Source: Hyphomonadaceae bacterium UBA2389
GTDB taxonomy: Bacteria > Pseudomonadota > Alphaproteobacteria > Caulobacterales > Aquidulcibacteraceae
NCBI GenBank assembly: GCA_002343395.1
Contig: DDSN01000060.1
Span: 1-5,348, forward strand
Reading direction: 5' to 3'
DNA length: 5,348 nt
Below are positions 1-5,348 of this stretch, piece after piece. Position numbers and translations under genes: made by a program. The notes beneath the pieces were generated by a model. It was not told the DNA's origin. It was given only the letters and a program-made list of their open reading frames with translations, and made no database searches. How positions within the stretch are numbered: position 1 is the first letter of the stretch; the number at the start of each line of letters is the position of its first letter.

Positions 1-50
1 AAGGCGATGATCAGGATAATCCACGCCCAATTGCTGGCTAGCCAATCCAT
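1..50 (-). CDS. Small membrane protein, DUF2933-like, N-terminal fragment (cut by window edge)
   Basis: Only the first 16 codons are inside the window; they read MDWLASNWAWIILIIA, the start of a hydrophobic helix. Short DUF2933 membrane proteins characteristically begin with M-D/E-W-L, an Asn-Trp pair and then one transmembrane helix, so the match is good but rests on few residues. The function of that family is unknown. Three in-frame ATGs are possible, beginning at 62, 59 and 50; I chose 50 because it gives the family-like N-terminus. None has a Shine-Dalgarno at normal distance: the nearest good one, AAGGAG at 86-91, is 23 or more bases upstream and partly inside a hairpin. The gene follows the dehydrogenase on the same strand after a 281-base gap. 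Confidence 0.55.
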   Translation of the reverse strand, partial: MDWLASNWAWIILIIA

Positions 51-67
51 GACCGACATCATTGTGA

Positions 68-88
68 GAGCGGCGGGACTTGCCGCTC
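68..88. other. Perfect 7-bp inverted repeat (hairpin) upstream of the DUF2933-like gene
   Basis: GAGCGGC (68-74) and GCCGCTC (82-88) are exact reverse complements around a 7-base loop. Read on the minus strand, the hairpin lies in the leader of the DUF2933-like gene, six bases before its most upstream ATG, and its 5' arm includes the GAG of an AAGGAG motif at 86-91. Read on the plus strand, it is followed by a T-rich stretch (CTTATTTCTT), so it could also act as a weak intrinsic terminator for antisense transcription. The structure is seen directly; either role is inference. Confidence 0.4.
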
Positions 89-331
89 CTTATTTCTTGA
101 TACGCAGCGGATCGGATCGCCCCTGGAGCCTTGTCCGCGTTTCATCAGCCCTGCTTGCCTGCACCCGCGCGTGGACGCAGCTCTTCCCGGCGAGAGTGCT
201 CTGGTCGCATGCGGGGTGGGACGCATCTGGACGGTACGGGCGTTGCGCCTATGCCGCGCCCTCCTGGGAGGTGATAATTCGAGAAGACGCGGATGCAAGC
301 GGGCGGGCGTTCGCGAGCGCCGGGTTCGAGG

Positions 332-1339
332 TCAAGGCGCGACGACGACGTTCTGAGGCGCTCCTCGCGCAAACGCCTCAATGTTGGCCAGCGTCGTATC
401 GATGATGCGGGCGAGCGCCTCGGTCGTATTGTAGGCATTGTGCGGCGTCACCAACACGTTGGCAAAACCCAGCAATGCGTGATTAGCGGCGAAGGCTCTA
501 AGGTCGGCGTTGGTTCCGGCGCCAGCGCGAAATATCTGGGCTTCGTCGCGTAGCTGGGCCTCCTGCGCCATGACGTCGAGGCCAGCGCCCGCGAGGCGCC
601 CCCCGGCGAGCGCGCGCACCAGCGCCTCCGCATCGACCACCGAGCCTCTGGCGGTGTTGATGAGCACCGCGCCTGGCTTCATCAGCGCAAATTGCCGCTC
701 GGAGATAAGACGCCGCGTTTCCGGCGTTGCCGGAACATGCAAAGTGATGATGTCAGCTTGGCCAAGCGCCCCATCGAGGGAAGCGTACCGAAAGCCAAGA
801 CGCTGCGCCGCCTGGTCGTCGTGGCGCTCATCGACCGCGATGACATCCATGGAAAAGCCCCGCGCGATTTCAATTACGCGCATGCCGATGCGCCCGGCGC
901 CAATGACGGCGATTGTCCTACCCTTCAGTTCGAAGCCACGAAGACCGGCCTGATCGAAGCGGCCGCGCCGGGTGCGCTCGGCGGCGTCGGCGATCTTGCG
1001 CGCAAGTCCTAGTAACAGCGCAAACACGTGTTCGGCCACGCTCGTGTCGCCGTAGCCTGGTACGTTGCAGACGATAATGCCGCGGCTTTGACAATAGCCA
1101 AGGTCGATATGGTCATAACCGGTCGAGCGCGTGGCGATGAGCCGGAGTTGCGCAAAATGCGCCAGCACGCTCGCGTCGAGCTGCGAATAGACGAACGATG
1201 AGATGATGTCGGCCTTGGCATGGAGGCGAGCGGACGCTTCATCGAGAGTGTCTCGCACGCAACTCACTTCATAAGCGGGACTAAGGCGCAGGCATGCGTC
1301 ATGTTCCCACTGCTCAGTTTCGAACACAGCGAACTTCAT
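332..1339 (-). CDS. D-lactate / D-2-hydroxyacid dehydrogenase (NAD-dependent, LdhA type)
   Basis: This 335-aa cytosolic protein belongs to the D-isomer-specific 2-hydroxyacid dehydrogenases, which interconvert 2-oxoacids such as pyruvate and D-2-hydroxyacids with NADH. The substrate-binding half includes RSTGYDHIDL (71-80). The Rossmann motif GAGRIG is at 147-152, with Asp170 at the end of the next strand, favouring NAD over NADP. The catalytic set is complete: Arg231 in NTARGS, Glu260 five residues after the Asp of GLDV, and His300 in TPHNAYNT. The longer segment between Glu260 and His300 (about 262-295) and the TPHNA-NT-EAL motif resemble fermentative D-lactate dehydrogenases rather than phosphoglycerate or formate dehydrogenases. 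The ATG at 1339 has AAGGGA six bases upstream. The frame stays open to 1528, but that extension is Arg-rich, unlike the family and overlaps the preceding gene. Exact substrate is unproven. It lies 116 bases after the DUF5676-like gene on the same strand. Confidence 0.93.
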   Translation of the reverse strand: MKFAVFETEQWEHDACLRLSPAYEVSCVRDTLDEASARLHAKADIISSFVYSQLDASVLAHFAQLRLIATRSTGYDHIDLGYCQSRGIIVCNVPGYGDTSVAEHVFALLLGLARKIADAAERTRRGRFDQAGLRGFELKGRTIAVIGAGRIGMRVIEIARGFSMDVIAVDERHDDQAAQRLGFRYASLDGALGQADIITLHVPATPETRRLISERQFALMKPGAVLINTARGSVVDAEALVRALAGGRLAGAGLDVMAQEAQLRDEAQIFRAGAGTNADLRAFAANHALLGFANVLVTPHNAYNTTEALARIIDTTLANIEAFARGAPQNVVVAP

Positions 1340-1344
1340 CTTTG

Positions 1345-1350
1345 TCCCTT
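1345..1350 (-). promoter_or_regulatory. Ribosome binding site fixing the dehydrogenase start
   Basis: On the minus strand AAGGGA lies six bases before the ATG at 1339. It decides for this start over the upstream in-frame ATG at 1528, which would add 63 residues lacking family similarity. Confidence 0.7.
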
Positions 1351-1455
1351 CGCGCCGGAAGGATGGAAGGTCACCGGCTGTTGCACCTGGCCGGCGCCCG
1401 CCGCTAACCGCACGTCGCAAGCTGGCGTTGTACAAGGCCTCGCTCGCGCGGCGTG

Positions 1456-1773
1456 TCAGCGCGCGCAAGCCCTCGCATTCTCCTGCGCGTCCTTGCCGCC
1501 GACCACGAGACGGGCAATAGCGCCCCAAAGATTATAGAAGAACACGAAGACGATGGCGACGAACCAGCCATAAAGGGCGCTGGCGATGAGCCCGTAGAAG
1601 AAGCTGGGCAAAGTGAGCAGCTCAAATTGGGGAAAGATAGTCGAGAGCAGCGCGTGCGTGGGAAGCTCCGGCATGAAGGTCCAGATCGCAAGGCACGCGA
1701 GATAGATGGTCATAAACAGCATGCATGCGCCGAACATCGTCGGCAGATAGGGGAGCGGGTGATACTTGATCAT
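1456..1773 (-). CDS. Small two-helix membrane protein, DUF5676-like (often labelled holin-like)
   Basis: The 105-aa product has two clear hydrophobic segments, about residues 13-33 and 57-88, and a short basic/polar tail. The second helix contains a Gly-aromatic pattern (SALYGWFVAIVFVFFYNLWG) similar to the G-x-x-x-G-F...WLYN ending of DUF5676 membrane proteins, which some pipelines mislabel as phage holins. No lysis genes are nearby, so a holin role is unlikely. The ATG at 1773 has a strong AAGGAGG six bases upstream. It lies 116 bases before the dehydrogenase start and 189 bases after the ATP-grasp stop, all on one strand. Its cellular function is unknown. Membrane location is well supported; the family name is by pattern recall and moderately sure. 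Confidence 0.78.
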   Translation of the reverse strand: MIKYHPLPYLPTMFGACMLFMTIYLACLAIWTFMPELPTHALLSTIFPQFELLTLPSFFYGLIASALYGWFVAIVFVFFYNLWGAIARLVVGGKDAQENARACAR

Positions 1774-1779
1774 GAGGCG

Positions 1780-1786
1780 CCTCCTT
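1780..1786 (-). promoter_or_regulatory. Strong Shine-Dalgarno of the DUF5676-like gene
   Basis: AAGGAGG on the minus strand, six bases before the ATG at 1773. It is the strongest ribosome binding site in the window and confirms that start. It suggests efficient independent initiation although a short upstream reading frame also ends at this ATG. Confidence 0.75.
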
Positions 1787-1962
1787 GGCGGCCACGGGGC
1801 GAGGACTTGCCCGAAATGGACGCCGGACTCACCTGGCTATACGCGGGCGGGCCGTTCACGCCCTGATGGAAATCGTTTGCCGTAAAGGACGCGAAGTGAA
1901 GCCGGCCGAGATGTGCGCGCCCTGCGTTGCGGTTTGGTCTTCGTCGCTTTGCCGGTAGCGGC

Positions 1963-3228
1963 CTAGATCACAAAGACGGGCGCAAAACCCCCGCCAGGCG
2001 TGCGCAAGTTAGTGGTCTGGCCCTGATAGAGACGGGCCGCCGCCAGCACGATCTTGGCGTCGTAGGTATAGAGCCGCACATCGACTTTGCGGTCTTGGCG
2101 CGCGCCGTCGAACACAATCGCACGTGTTCCTGGCGGGGCAAAGGTTTGCGCGACATAGTCGCCGGCGATGATCTCGGCCCAGACGCGCTGCGTGAGCTTC
2201 TCGCCGCGATAAGCCGCCTTGCTGCCATAACCGTGGGCCGGCTTGAAAAACCAATGCTTGCGTTCGGCCCAGAGCCCCGGCGCGCTTTCTGGCGTCACGC
2301 GGCGAGTCCTTGGGATCGCCGCGAGCGCTGCGATGTCCGCTTCAGGCACGTTCCACGCGCGGAGCAAAGCGTTATCGCTCATCAGTGTGAGATTGCGCTT
2401 GTCGGCGAAAAGCGCATGCGCGTGCGGATTGGGCGTCACCACGGTCGCGCCCGATTCATAAGCCGCGCGCAACGGCGCATGCGCGGCTTCCGACAACGAA
2501 AAATCCACCAGCCGGTTGTAAACAAGATCGATCTCTTGGCCCTCGACGCTGAGACGCCCATCCGAGAACTTAAGGTCGCGTGCATCAGTCACGATGCATT
2601 CGACGCCGCGGCTTTCGAGCCCGCGCGCCGCGAGCAGGAATTCCGGGTAAAGGAATTGCGCGCTAGGATCATCGTCAACGATCGCGACAGAAGCAGGGCT
2701 GCCTACGCGACCCTGCGCGCGCCATTCCGCCTCGATCATGGCGAGGAACGCGTCTTCGAATTGTTCGGCCGGCGCCGGCGCGATTCGCGCTTCCTCACAA
2801 CAGACACGCTGCGCGCGCGCCAGCGCCGCGTTCAGAAAAGCGCCGCCCGCATTGGTGTTGACCTCGATCAGTGCGGGCCCCGTCGCACCGAGATGGAAGT
2901 CATAGCCCATAAGCACCCCGCGGGGCCCGTAATCGTGGCGCGCTATAGGAGGCGCCCAGGCCAGAGCCGCGGCGATATAGGCGGGGCGGCGCGTCAAACT
3001 TTCGATCGCGGCGACGACCTCGCCCATGGTCTCGATTTCGGAACGCGAGACAAACACCGCGACGTTGGAGAAGAGGTGGGGGCGATCGCCCAGCAGCGCG
3101 TCGCCATCAAGCTCGCGCTCTAGCGCCGATCTAAGCGCGGTCTCGTCAAGCGTTTGGCAGAGGCATGACCGGTTGAGGGCATGCGCGGTCTCGCCCAGCG
3201 CACTCTCTTCTTCGCAGATCCGCGTCAC
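1963..3228 (-). CDS. Uncharacterised ATP-grasp-like protein with permuted motif order
   Basis: The 421-aa protein has no signal peptide or membrane helix and is probably cytosolic. GYD (108-110) and LIEVNTNAGG (120-129) supply Asp110, Glu122 and Asn124, a typical ATP-grasp metal set. About 200 residues later comes FFKPAHGYGSKAAYRG (327-342), with Lys329 before a glycine-rich loop, then KVDVRLYTY (381-389) and a C-terminal NLRTPGGGFAPVF (407-419). In ordinary ATP-grasp enzymes the Lys loop precedes the E-x-N motif; the reversed order here fits circularly permuted members such as glutathionylspermidine synthetase. Such enzymes join a carboxylate to an amine through an acyl phosphate. Substrate unknown. 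An N-terminal CxC (22-24) and a CC pair (143-144) are also present. I chose the GTG at 3228 because AGGAG sits five bases upstream; an ATG at 3324 would add 32 residues overlapping the lipoprotein gene. It follows that gene by 58 bases. Confidence 0.82.
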   Translation of the reverse strand: MTRICEEESALGETAHALNRSCLCQTLDETALRSALERELDGDALLGDRPHLFSNVAVFVSRSEIETMGEVVAAIESLTRRPAYIAAALAWAPPIARHDYGPRGVLMGYDFHLGATGPALIEVNTNAGGAFLNAALARAQRVCCEEARIAPAPAEQFEDAFLAMIEAEWRAQGRVGSPASVAIVDDDPSAQFLYPEFLLAARGLESRGVECIVTDARDLKFSDGRLSVEGQEIDLVYNRLVDFSLSEAAHAPLRAAYESGATVVTPNPHAHALFADKRNLTLMSDNALLRAWNVPEADIAALAAIPRTRRVTPESAPGLWAERKHWFFKPAHGYGSKAAYRGEKLTQRVWAEIIAGDYVAQTFAPPGTRAIVFDGARQDRKVDVRLYTYDAKIVLAAARLYQGQTTNLRTPGGGFAPVFVI

Positions 3229-3233
3229 GGTCG

Positions 3234-3238
3234 CTCCT
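3234..3238 (-). promoter_or_regulatory. Ribosome binding site selecting a GTG start
   Basis: AGGAG (extended GAGGAG, 3234-3239) lies five bases before the GTG at 3228. The alternative ATGs farther upstream lie inside the end of the preceding gene without a comparable site, so this decides the ATP-grasp start. Confidence 0.7.
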
Positions 3239-3286
3239 CTTTGCGCGTGTTCCTGACCTGCTCGCCCGCAGCAAGTTCTTTGTGCA

Positions 3287-3784
3287 TCAGTCGGGCAAGG
3301 GCAGCGCGGCGGCGTCATAGACAAAGTTCAGGCGCGCCACTGGCTCATCGGGACGGCGCGCCTCGATGCTCAAATGATAGCGGTCGCGCGCAAGTGTCGT
3401 GAAGCCGCCATAGGCGAGGGCGCCTTCAATGCGCATGGGCTCAAGCCGCAGCCGGCGCGCACCGCGGTGGCGTTCGCCGCGCAAGGTCGCTTCGACCGCC
3501 GCATCTTCGATGCGTGCGCCGGTGTTTGCGTCAAACAGCGCGATCATGACATGTGCGTTGCCGCCGCCCTCGCCCGCATGCATGCGCCGCTCTGCGTGAC
3601 TTGGCGCGTGCGTTGCGATCAGCGCGCTGGGGGCAACCCCCAGATATGCCGTGACCCCATCAGCGGTCTGGACGAACATGGTCTCATGCCGCGGCGCGGG
3701 CGCGCAGGCCGTAAGAGCCATCAGCACGAACGCTGCGATGAACCGGCGGCGCACGCAGTTGCGCGGGACTTGATCGAGCCTCAT
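3287..3784 (-). CDS. Small predicted lipoprotein, YtkA/FixH-like beta-sandwich
   Basis: The 165-aa product starts with a basic stretch (R12-R14), a hydrophobic core and lipobox LTAC with Cys27 as the acylation site, so it should be exported and lipid-anchored. The mature part (about 32-160) alternates strands and loops. It contains HVMIALFDANTGARIEDA (78-95), LEPMRIEGALAYGGF (114-128) and a DRYHLSIEARRP run (134-145), the pattern of small Ig-like periplasmic domains of the YtkA/FixH type (assignment by resemblance only). A histidine- and methionine-containing stretch at about 59-80 might bind metal; this is speculative. The ATG overlaps the HdeD stop in an ATGA junction and has no clear Shine-Dalgarno, implying translational coupling. 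The frame continues open upstream to 4447, but that part is only the antisense-like shadow of the HdeD gene. Function unknown. Confidence 0.8.
   Translation of the reverse strand: MRLDQVPRNCVRRRFIAAFVLMALTACAPAPRHETMFVQTADGVTAYLGVAPSALIATHAPSHAERRMHAGEGGGNAHVMIALFDANTGARIEDAAVEATLRGERHRGARRLRLEPMRIEGALAYGGFTTLARDRYHLSIEARRPDEPVARLNFVYDAAALPLPD
3781..3784 (-). other. ATGA stop/start overlap between the HdeD and lipoprotein genes
   Basis: On the minus strand ATGA contains the lipoprotein ATG (3784-3782) and the HdeD TGA (3783-3781). This overlap, with no separate ribosome binding site, is typical of translationally coupled genes and supports one transcript. Confidence 0.75.
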
Positions 3785-4350
3785 GGAGCCGGACGCGCGG
3801 GCGCCGCTGCAAAGAGAGAAAGGCCAAAGCTGATAAGATTGATCGCCAAGAAGACGCCAGGCGCGATCATGCCTGAGTGCGGCAGCGCCCAAATAAGCAA
3901 GCCGCCCAGAACGATCGCGAGTACGCCGCCCAAGGCCATGCGTCCCCACGGACACGATGTGTGCGTGCGATGCGCCAAGGCGTGTCCAATCGCGATCGCT
4001 CCCTGTGCGATAAGCGCCGCGCCCAGTATCACGGTGAGTGCGAGCGCCCCCGGCCAGGGATGTAGAAGCAAACAGATTCCGCCGAGGATCGCGACCACCG
4101 ACCAGAGCAAGCGCCACGCAAAGCCCTTGGCGCGCCAATCGACGATTAAAAGCGCCAAGCCGGAGACGCCGGCCGCCAGCATCGCCGCGCCGAACCATAC
4201 GCTCGCGGCGAATGTGGCGAGCATTGGCGCGAAGGCGGCGGCGACGCCGAAGGCGATCATCAATGCGCCGACGACCATAAAGATGAGCCGGCCGCCAGGG
4301 CGCGGTGAAGCTTGAGGCGCTTGGGCGGGTGGGGCTGCGGTATCGCTCAT
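3781..4350 (-). CDS. HdeD family (DUF308) six-helix membrane protein
   Basis: The 189-aa inner-membrane protein has a Pro/Ala-rich cytosolic N-terminus (1-20) and six hydrophobic helices at about 22-43, 47-70, 79-97, 101-124, 136-156 and 161-183. Each helix pair repeats the DUF308 theme of a G-rich helix ending in a Pro-containing turn, for example AILGGICLLLHPWPGALAL (87-105). E. coli HdeD belongs to this family and supports acid resistance at high cell density, but the biochemical activity is unknown and alphaproteobacterial members are mostly uncharacterised. A modest GAGAG lies about seven bases before the ATG. It is the first gene of the minus-strand run, beginning 157 bases from the divergent DUF6629 gene, and its stop overlaps the next start by four bases. 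The family call is firm; an acid-stress role is inferred. Confidence 0.88.
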   Translation of the reverse strand: MSDTAAPPAQAPQASPRPGGRLIFMVVGALMIAFGVAAAFAPMLATFAASVWFGAAMLAAGVSGLALLIVDWRAKGFAWRLLWSVVAILGGICLLLHPWPGALALTVILGAALIAQGAIAIGHALAHRTHTSCPWGRMALGGVLAIVLGGLLIWALPHSGMIAPGVFLAINLISFGLSLFAAAPARPAP

Positions 4351-4460
4351 GGGCGGCTCTCGCGTGGTGAGGGTCTAAAGGCTCATACGCACGCGCCGCC
4401 TTCGCCCCTCGAAATAATATGCACGAAGTGGGCGCCGACGCGCGCATTTGGCGCCGCGCC

Positions 4461-4489
4461 TTGACAAGGACGCGCGCGCGGCTTCGATG
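4461..4489 (+). promoter_or_regulatory. Candidate sigma-70 promoter for the DUF6629 gene
   Basis: A perfect TTGACA at 4461-4466 lies 42 bases before the ATG. At 17-bp spacing the -10 position (4484-4489) reads TCGATG, a poor match, so the call rests on the -35 element. The predicted leader would be only about a dozen bases. In the same gap, TATTAT on the minus strand (4414-4419) could be a -10 for the HdeD operon, though no good -35 is seen 15-18 bp upstream. Confidence 0.35.
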
Positions 4490-4507
4490 CTGGCGAGGTA
4501 GAACATC

Positions 4508-5191
4508 ATGTGCTTTTCAGCCGAAGCAAGTTTCACCGCCGCCGCCCTGTTGATTCCGCTGGGCGGGCTCGCAGTGGTTCGAGCGGCAAAGGTCGCGCCC
4601 AAATATACGCCGCTCTGTGCGCTTCCATTGTTGTTTGGACTTCAGCAGGCGATGGAGGGCATGGTTTGGGTCGCCGGCGGCGGCCCCGACGCGGCTTGGG
4701 TCGAGCGTTTCTCGCTCGCCTACATGTTCTTTTCCTGGATCGCCTGGCCGGTGTGGGTGCCGGTCTCGGTGTATTTTCTTGAACCTCCCAAGCGGCGCCC
4801 GCTCTACCTCGCGCTCGCGGTGGGCGGCGCCATGCTGGGCGGATTGCAGTATATTCCGTATTTTGCCCACGAAGGCTGGCTCACCACCAATTTCCTGCGA
4901 TACGCGATCAGCTATAACGACACCCAATTGCTCGACGCGCTGATGACGCGCGACGCTACTTATCTGCTCTATCTCGTCTTCATCATCATGCCGCTCGTTA
5001 TCTCGAGCGACCGATCGGCGCGCATATTCGGCGCGCTGGTGACACTCACGCTCGCCATCACCTATTTCTTCTTCTCTTTCGCCTACATTTCGGTGTTCTG
5101 CATGGGTGGGGCGATCATGTCGTTCTATCTGGTGTGGATGATCTTCCGCAAAGGCGTTGATGCGGCCCCGCCCGTGGCGGCGCCGGCGTAG
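4508..5191 (+). CDS. DUF6629-like polytopic membrane protein
   Basis: The 227-aa protein begins MCFSAEASF, the signature start of DUF6629 proteins, and continues with LPLLFGLQQAMEGMVW (39-54), matching their conserved QQ..EG..W motif. Roughly seven hydrophobic helices occur at about 8-25, 35-55, 68-91, 99-118, 151-166, 172-190 and 190-213, followed by a short Ala/Pro tail. A hydrophilic segment (about 119-150) is probably a loop. No enzymatic motif or signal peptide is visible and no function is established for the family. GAGGT lies eight bases before the ATG. It is transcribed away from the HdeD operon, from the same short intergenic region, and ends 13 bases before the stop of the convergent ABC permease gene. 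Family call is good; function is unknown. Confidence 0.87.
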   Translation: MCFSAEASFTAAALLIPLGGLAVVRAAKVAPKYTPLCALPLLFGLQQAMEGMVWVAGGGPDAAWVERFSLAYMFFSWIAWPVWVPVSVYFLEPPKRRPLYLALAVGGAMLGGLQYIPYFAHEGWLTTNFLRYAISYNDTQLLDALMTRDATYLLYLVFIIMPLVISSDRSARIFGALVTLTLAITYFFFSFAYISVFCMGGAIMSFYLVWMIFRKGVDAAPPVAAPA

Positions 5192-5204
5192 GAAATCTTG
5201 ACGA

Positions 5205-5348
5205 TCACCCTTGGGTGGCGAGGAAGCGGCGGAAGCGAAAGAGACTGAAGGCGAAAAAAAGCGCGCCGATCCCTAATGTGCCGGCAAAGTGGGGCCATAC
5301 GATCGAGAGATCGGCGCCCCGCACCAGGATTGCCTGCGTCATGGCGAC
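5205..5348 (-). CDS. ABC-2 type transporter permease, C-terminal fragment (YhhJ-like)
   Basis: Reading the minus strand from the right edge gives 47 codons and a TGA at 5207-5205. The peptide contains MTQAILVRGADLSIVWPHF and then one hydrophobic helix with a positively charged end (LFRFRRFLATQG). Ending with an ILxRGA-x-L--VWP motif, a last transmembrane helix and an RFR(R/K)-L tail is characteristic of ABC-2 permeases of the YhhJ/drug-export type, which export substrates together with an ATP-binding subunit. Most of the gene, including its start, is outside the window. It is convergent with the DUF6629 gene, 13 bases apart. Assignment from a short tail, but the motif is distinctive. Confidence 0.72.
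   Translation of the reverse strand, partial: VAMTQAILVRGADLSIVWPHFAGTLGIGALFFAFSLFRFRRFLATQG

Noticed and set aside
98..115. TTGAT half-site suggesting an FNR/FixK box
   Set aside because: The matching ATCAA half is missing at the required spacing, and no full TTGAT-N4-ATCAA box was seen in any gap by eye.
267..275. GGAGGTGAT on the plus strand, a perfect nine-base Shine-Dalgarno
   Set aside because: The next plus-strand ATG is 17 bases beyond it and opens a frame antisense to the dehydrogenase end with no protein-like features; likely chance.
7..405. 132-codon plus-strand frame over the left gap
   Set aside because: It runs antisense to the DUF2933-like start and the dehydrogenase end, has no good ribosome binding site and no recognisable composition or motif.
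1340..1528. 63-residue N-terminal extension of the dehydrogenase
   Set aside because: Arg-rich, not part of the family, and overlaps the end of the DUF5676-like gene; the ATG at 1339 has a good ribosome binding site.
1456..1773. Phage holin / prophage remnant
   Set aside because: Holin labels are commonly given to DUF5676-like proteins; no endolysin, spanin or structural phage gene is present.
1927..3123. 398-codon open frame on the plus strand
   Set aside because: It lies fully antisense to the ATP-grasp gene, which has recognisable motifs and a ribosome binding site. The translation is Arg-rich with no family signature, a usual mirror frame in GC-rich DNA.
3374..4315. 313-codon open frame on the plus strand
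   Set aside because: Antisense to the lipoprotein and HdeD genes; low-complexity Ala/Arg/Pro/Lys translation without recognisable domains.
3785..4447. Upstream extension of the lipoprotein reading frame
   Set aside because: It overlaps the whole HdeD gene in another frame and would bury the signal peptide and lipobox inside the protein; the ATGA start at 3784 is much better.
5206..5217. CACCC-TT-GGGTG inverted repeat between convergent genes, as a terminator
   Set aside because: The two-base loop is too small, there is no T tract, and it lies within the last codons of the ABC permease.

Overview
The window is GC-rich and densely coded. Codons end mostly in G or C, and alanine and arginine are abundant. 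Together with the gene families present, this suggests an alphaproteobacterium, probably Hyphomicrobiales-like; that is an inference from style and gene content, since no taxonomic marker gene is present. No tRNA, rRNA, CRISPR array, IS element or phage gene is visible.

Layout, left to right. (1) Positions 1-50, minus strand: the first 16 codons of a small membrane protein resembling DUF2933. (2) 51-331: gap with no convincing gene, holding a perfect 7-bp hairpin at 68-88. (3) 332-1339, minus: a complete NAD-type D-lactate/D-2-hydroxyacid dehydrogenase. (4) 1456-1773, minus: a 105-aa two-helix membrane protein like DUF5676. (5) 1774-1962: short gap. (6) 1963-3228, minus: an uncharacterised ATP-grasp-like protein starting at GTG. 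(7) 3287-3784, minus: a small lipoprotein. (8) 3781-4350, minus: a six-helix HdeD/DUF308 membrane protein whose stop overlaps the lipoprotein start in an ATGA junction. (9) 4351-4507: divergent promoter region. (10) 4508-5191, plus: a multi-helix DUF6629-like membrane protein, the only complete plus-strand gene. (11) 5205-5348, minus: the last 47 codons of an ABC-2 type transporter permease, convergent with the DUF6629 gene.

The minus-strand genes form one or more co-oriented units: HdeD, lipoprotein and ATP-grasp are tightly packed, followed after gaps by DUF5676, the dehydrogenase and DUF2933. HdeD proteins are linked to acid and envelope stress and D-lactate dehydrogenases to fermentative NADH disposal, so the cluster looks like an accessory stress or low-oxygen fitness region with many membrane proteins; this role is inferred. 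The most interesting item is the ATP-grasp protein. Its acidic/Asn metal-binding motif lies before its lysine/glycine loop, the order found in circularly permuted ATP-grasp enzymes such as glutathionylspermidine synthetase, and it sits in an apparent operon with a lipoprotein and a membrane protein.
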